From contig DSCZ01000397.1 of the NCBI GenBank assembly GCA_011048855.1, forward strand, positions 1 through 13,880: a stretch of 13,880 bases of DNA, read 5' to 3'. This DNA is from Desulfobacteraceae bacterium. Lineage in GTDB: Bacteria; Desulfobacterota; DSM-4660; Desulfatiglandales; Desulfatiglandaceae. The notes under the pieces were generated by a model that searched no databases, was not told where the DNA came from, and saw nothing but the letters and a program-made list of their open reading frames with translations. Made by a program: the position numbers and the translations under genes. This document shows positions 12,419 through 13,880 of this stretch, piece by piece (position 1 is the first letter of the stretch; every line of letters starts with the position of its first letter).

Positions 12419-13880
12419 ATGGCGAATTACAAAACTGTAGAAGTGAAAACTGACCTCCTGATCGTTGGCGGCGGCTTTGCAGCGTGCGGCGCAGCAACAG
12501 AGGCCGCCTACTGGGCCAAAAAAAACGGTTTAAAGGTCACCCTGGTGGATAAGGCGGCACTGGACCGCAGTGGTGCGGTCGCAATGGGCCTTTCGGCCAT
12601 CAACCAGTATGTAGGGATTCGAGACGGGGAAAACACCCCGGAGGACTATGTCCGGTATGTTCGCCAGGACCTGATGGGAGTGTCCAGAGAGGACCTGGTT
12701 TTCAATATCGCGAGGCATGTGGATTCAACGGTTCACCTGTTCGAAAAATGGGGCCTCAAGATATGGACGGATGAGGAAGGGAAATATGTTCATGAGGGAC
12801 GATGGCAGCTTATGATCAACGGGGAATCCTACAAGATCATAATCGCGGAGGCCGCTAAAAATGCCATCGCCGAGGCCGGGGGTGAAATTTACGAGCGTGT
12901 CTTTGTCGTCGAGCCGCTCGTGGAAGGGAATAAATGTGTAGGGGCAGTCGGGTTCAGCACCCGTGAAGAAGAATTCTATGTATTCAAAGCCAAGGCCACG
13001 ATCATTGCTGCAGGCGGCGCGGTCCATGTGTTCCGGCCGCGGTCGGTTGGTGAAGGTTTCGGCCGGAGCTGGTATCCGCCGTTCAACACCGGCTCAAGTG
13101 CCTATTTTACGATCAAGGCCGGTGCCGAAATGACCTGCCAGGAAGTTCGTTTTATACCGGTGAGATTCAAAGATGCCTACGGTCCTGTCGGCGCTTGGTT
13201 CCTTCTGTTCAAATCGAGGGCTATAAGCGCTGAGGGCGGAGAATATATGGCCGTCCGCAAGGATGAGCTTCAGAATTGGGCTCCCTACGGCCTTGCCAAG
13301 CCGATTCCGGCCAACCTGAGAAACTATCTCGGTATGCTGGATGTCGAAGCCGGGCTGGGTCCTTTGTATATGGAGACGGCCGAGGCGATAGGCAAGATTG
13401 CTGATGCCTTCAAAGATGATCCGAAGGCTTTCAAGAAAAAGATGAAGGAACTTGAATCCGAGGCCTGGGAAGACTTCCTGGACATGACGATCTCACAGGC
13501 GCACCTCTGGGCGGCACAGAATGTCAAACCCGAAGAGAAGCACTCGGAGATTGCGGCGTGCGAGCCTTATTTCATCGGGTCCCATTCGGGTGCCTCCGGT
13601 GCGTGGGTAAGCGGTCCGGAAGATGTGGATACCCCGTATAAATGGGGTTATGTTAATATGACCACTGTCGAAGGGTTGTTCGCAGCCGGTGATGCTTCCG
13701 GTGCTTCGAGCCATAAATTTTCTTCCGGTTCCCACGCGGAAGGGCGAATATCCGGGAAATCAGCCATCCGCTATATTGTCGAGAAAGGCGCCGAGCCCGC
13801 TGTGGATGGAGCCAAGGTGGAAGAACTCAAAGGAAAGATTCTCGCCCCGCTCGATCGCTATAAAGAGCATTGCAAAGAGA
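12419..13880 (+). CDS. aprA: Adenylylsulfate (APS) reductase, flavoprotein alpha subunit (partial, 3' end cut by window)
   Basis: The first 487 codons of aprA are present and the frame is open to the right edge; the family is usually about 650 residues or more, so roughly the last quarter is missing. AprA binds FAD and reduces APS to sulfite plus AMP in the cytoplasm. The N-terminal dinucleotide-binding motif IVGGGFAACGAATEA (about residues 15-29) is intact. So are the family segments DRSGAVAMGLSAINQY, EVRFIPVRFKDAYGPVGAWF and GSHSGASGAWVSGPED. His389 in GSHSG is a good candidate for the catalytic His described for the Archaeoglobus enzyme. A later GLFAAGDASG segment belongs to the FAD-binding fold. 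AAAAGGAGGTGG (12403-12414) directly precedes the ATG and is the strongest ribosome binding site in the region, consistent with an abundant enzyme. It is co-transcribed with aprB. Confidence 0.97.
   Translation, partial: MANYKTVEVKTDLLIVGGGFAACGAATEAAYWAKKNGLKVTLVDKAALDRSGAVAMGLSAINQYVGIRDGENTPEDYVRYVRQDLMGVSREDLVFNIARHVDSTVHLFEKWGLKIWTDEEGKYVHEGRWQLMINGESYKIIIAEAAKNAIAEAGGEIYERVFVVEPLVEGNKCVGAVGFSTREEEFYVFKAKATIIAAGGAVHVFRPRSVGEGFGRSWYPPFNTGSSAYFTIKAGAEMTCQEVRFIPVRFKDAYGPVGAWFLLFKSRAISAEGGEYMAVRKDELQNWAPYGLAKPIPANLRNYLGMLDVEAGLGPLYMETAEAIGKIADAFKDDPKAFKKKMKELESEAWEDFLDMTISQAHLWAAQNVKPEEKHSEIAACEPYFIGSHSGASGAWVSGPEDVDTPYKWGYVNMTTVEGLFAAGDASGASSHKFSSGSHAEGRISGKSAIRYIVEKGAEPAVDGAKVEELKGKILAPLDRYKEHCKE

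Noticed and set aside
1..13880. CRISPR arrays, insertion sequences, tRNA or rRNA genes
   Set aside because: No regularly spaced repeats, transposase-like frames, terminal inverted repeats or recognisable tRNA/rRNA sequence were seen. The region looks like ordinary chromosomal core with a regulatory locus.

Overview
The window reads as a chromosomal segment of a sulfate-reducing bacterium, most likely a member of the Desulfobacterota (formerly Deltaproteobacteria). The main evidence is the right-hand end. There sat (ATP sulfurylase), aprB and aprA (the two APS reductase subunits) lie in the order and orientation usual for dissimilatory sulfate reduction in that phylum. The sigma-54 activator with PAS modules, the polyprenyl synthase and the signalling genes suit a respiring anaerobe of this group. 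Sat and AprBA can also run in the oxidative direction in sulfur oxidisers, so the direction is inferred from context.

Layout. (1) 1-969: the tail of an unidentified gene overlaps by ATGA a response regulator with a GGEEF diguanylate cyclase domain. (2) 1063-3480: three genes on the + strand, namely an ADP-ribosylglycohydrolase-fold protein lacking the usual metal-ligand motifs, an exported DUF4412-like protein with a possible leaderless start, and a small cupin with its own strong sigma-70-type promoter. (3) 3520-5421: a bidirectional terminator separates the cupin from a convergent long-chain acyl-CoA synthetase on the - strand. (4) 5422-5766: a divergent intergenic region with inverted repeats. 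(5) 5767-9962: a tight three-gene set of putative lipoprotein, long-chain polyprenyl diphosphate synthase and an 858-residue sigma-54 enhancer-binding protein (EBP) whose receiver domain lacks the phosphorylatable Asp. (6) 9963-10218: a regulatory region with a weak terminator, two copies of an 11-bp repeat and a near-consensus -24/-12 (sigma-54) promoter. (7) 10219-13880: a stand-alone receiver protein, sat, aprB and most of aprA.

How it may fit together. The most interesting reading is that the adjacent EBP, together with the receiver-only protein, controls transcription of the sulfate activation and APS reduction genes from the sigma-54 promoter at 10147-10163, using the repeats as enhancer sites. 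The polyprenyl synthase would supply the menaquinone tail, and APS reductase is generally thought to receive electrons from the menaquinone pool through QmoABC, which would lie beyond the right edge if present. The promoter, repeats and altered receiver residues are visible in the sequence. The regulatory circuit is inference.
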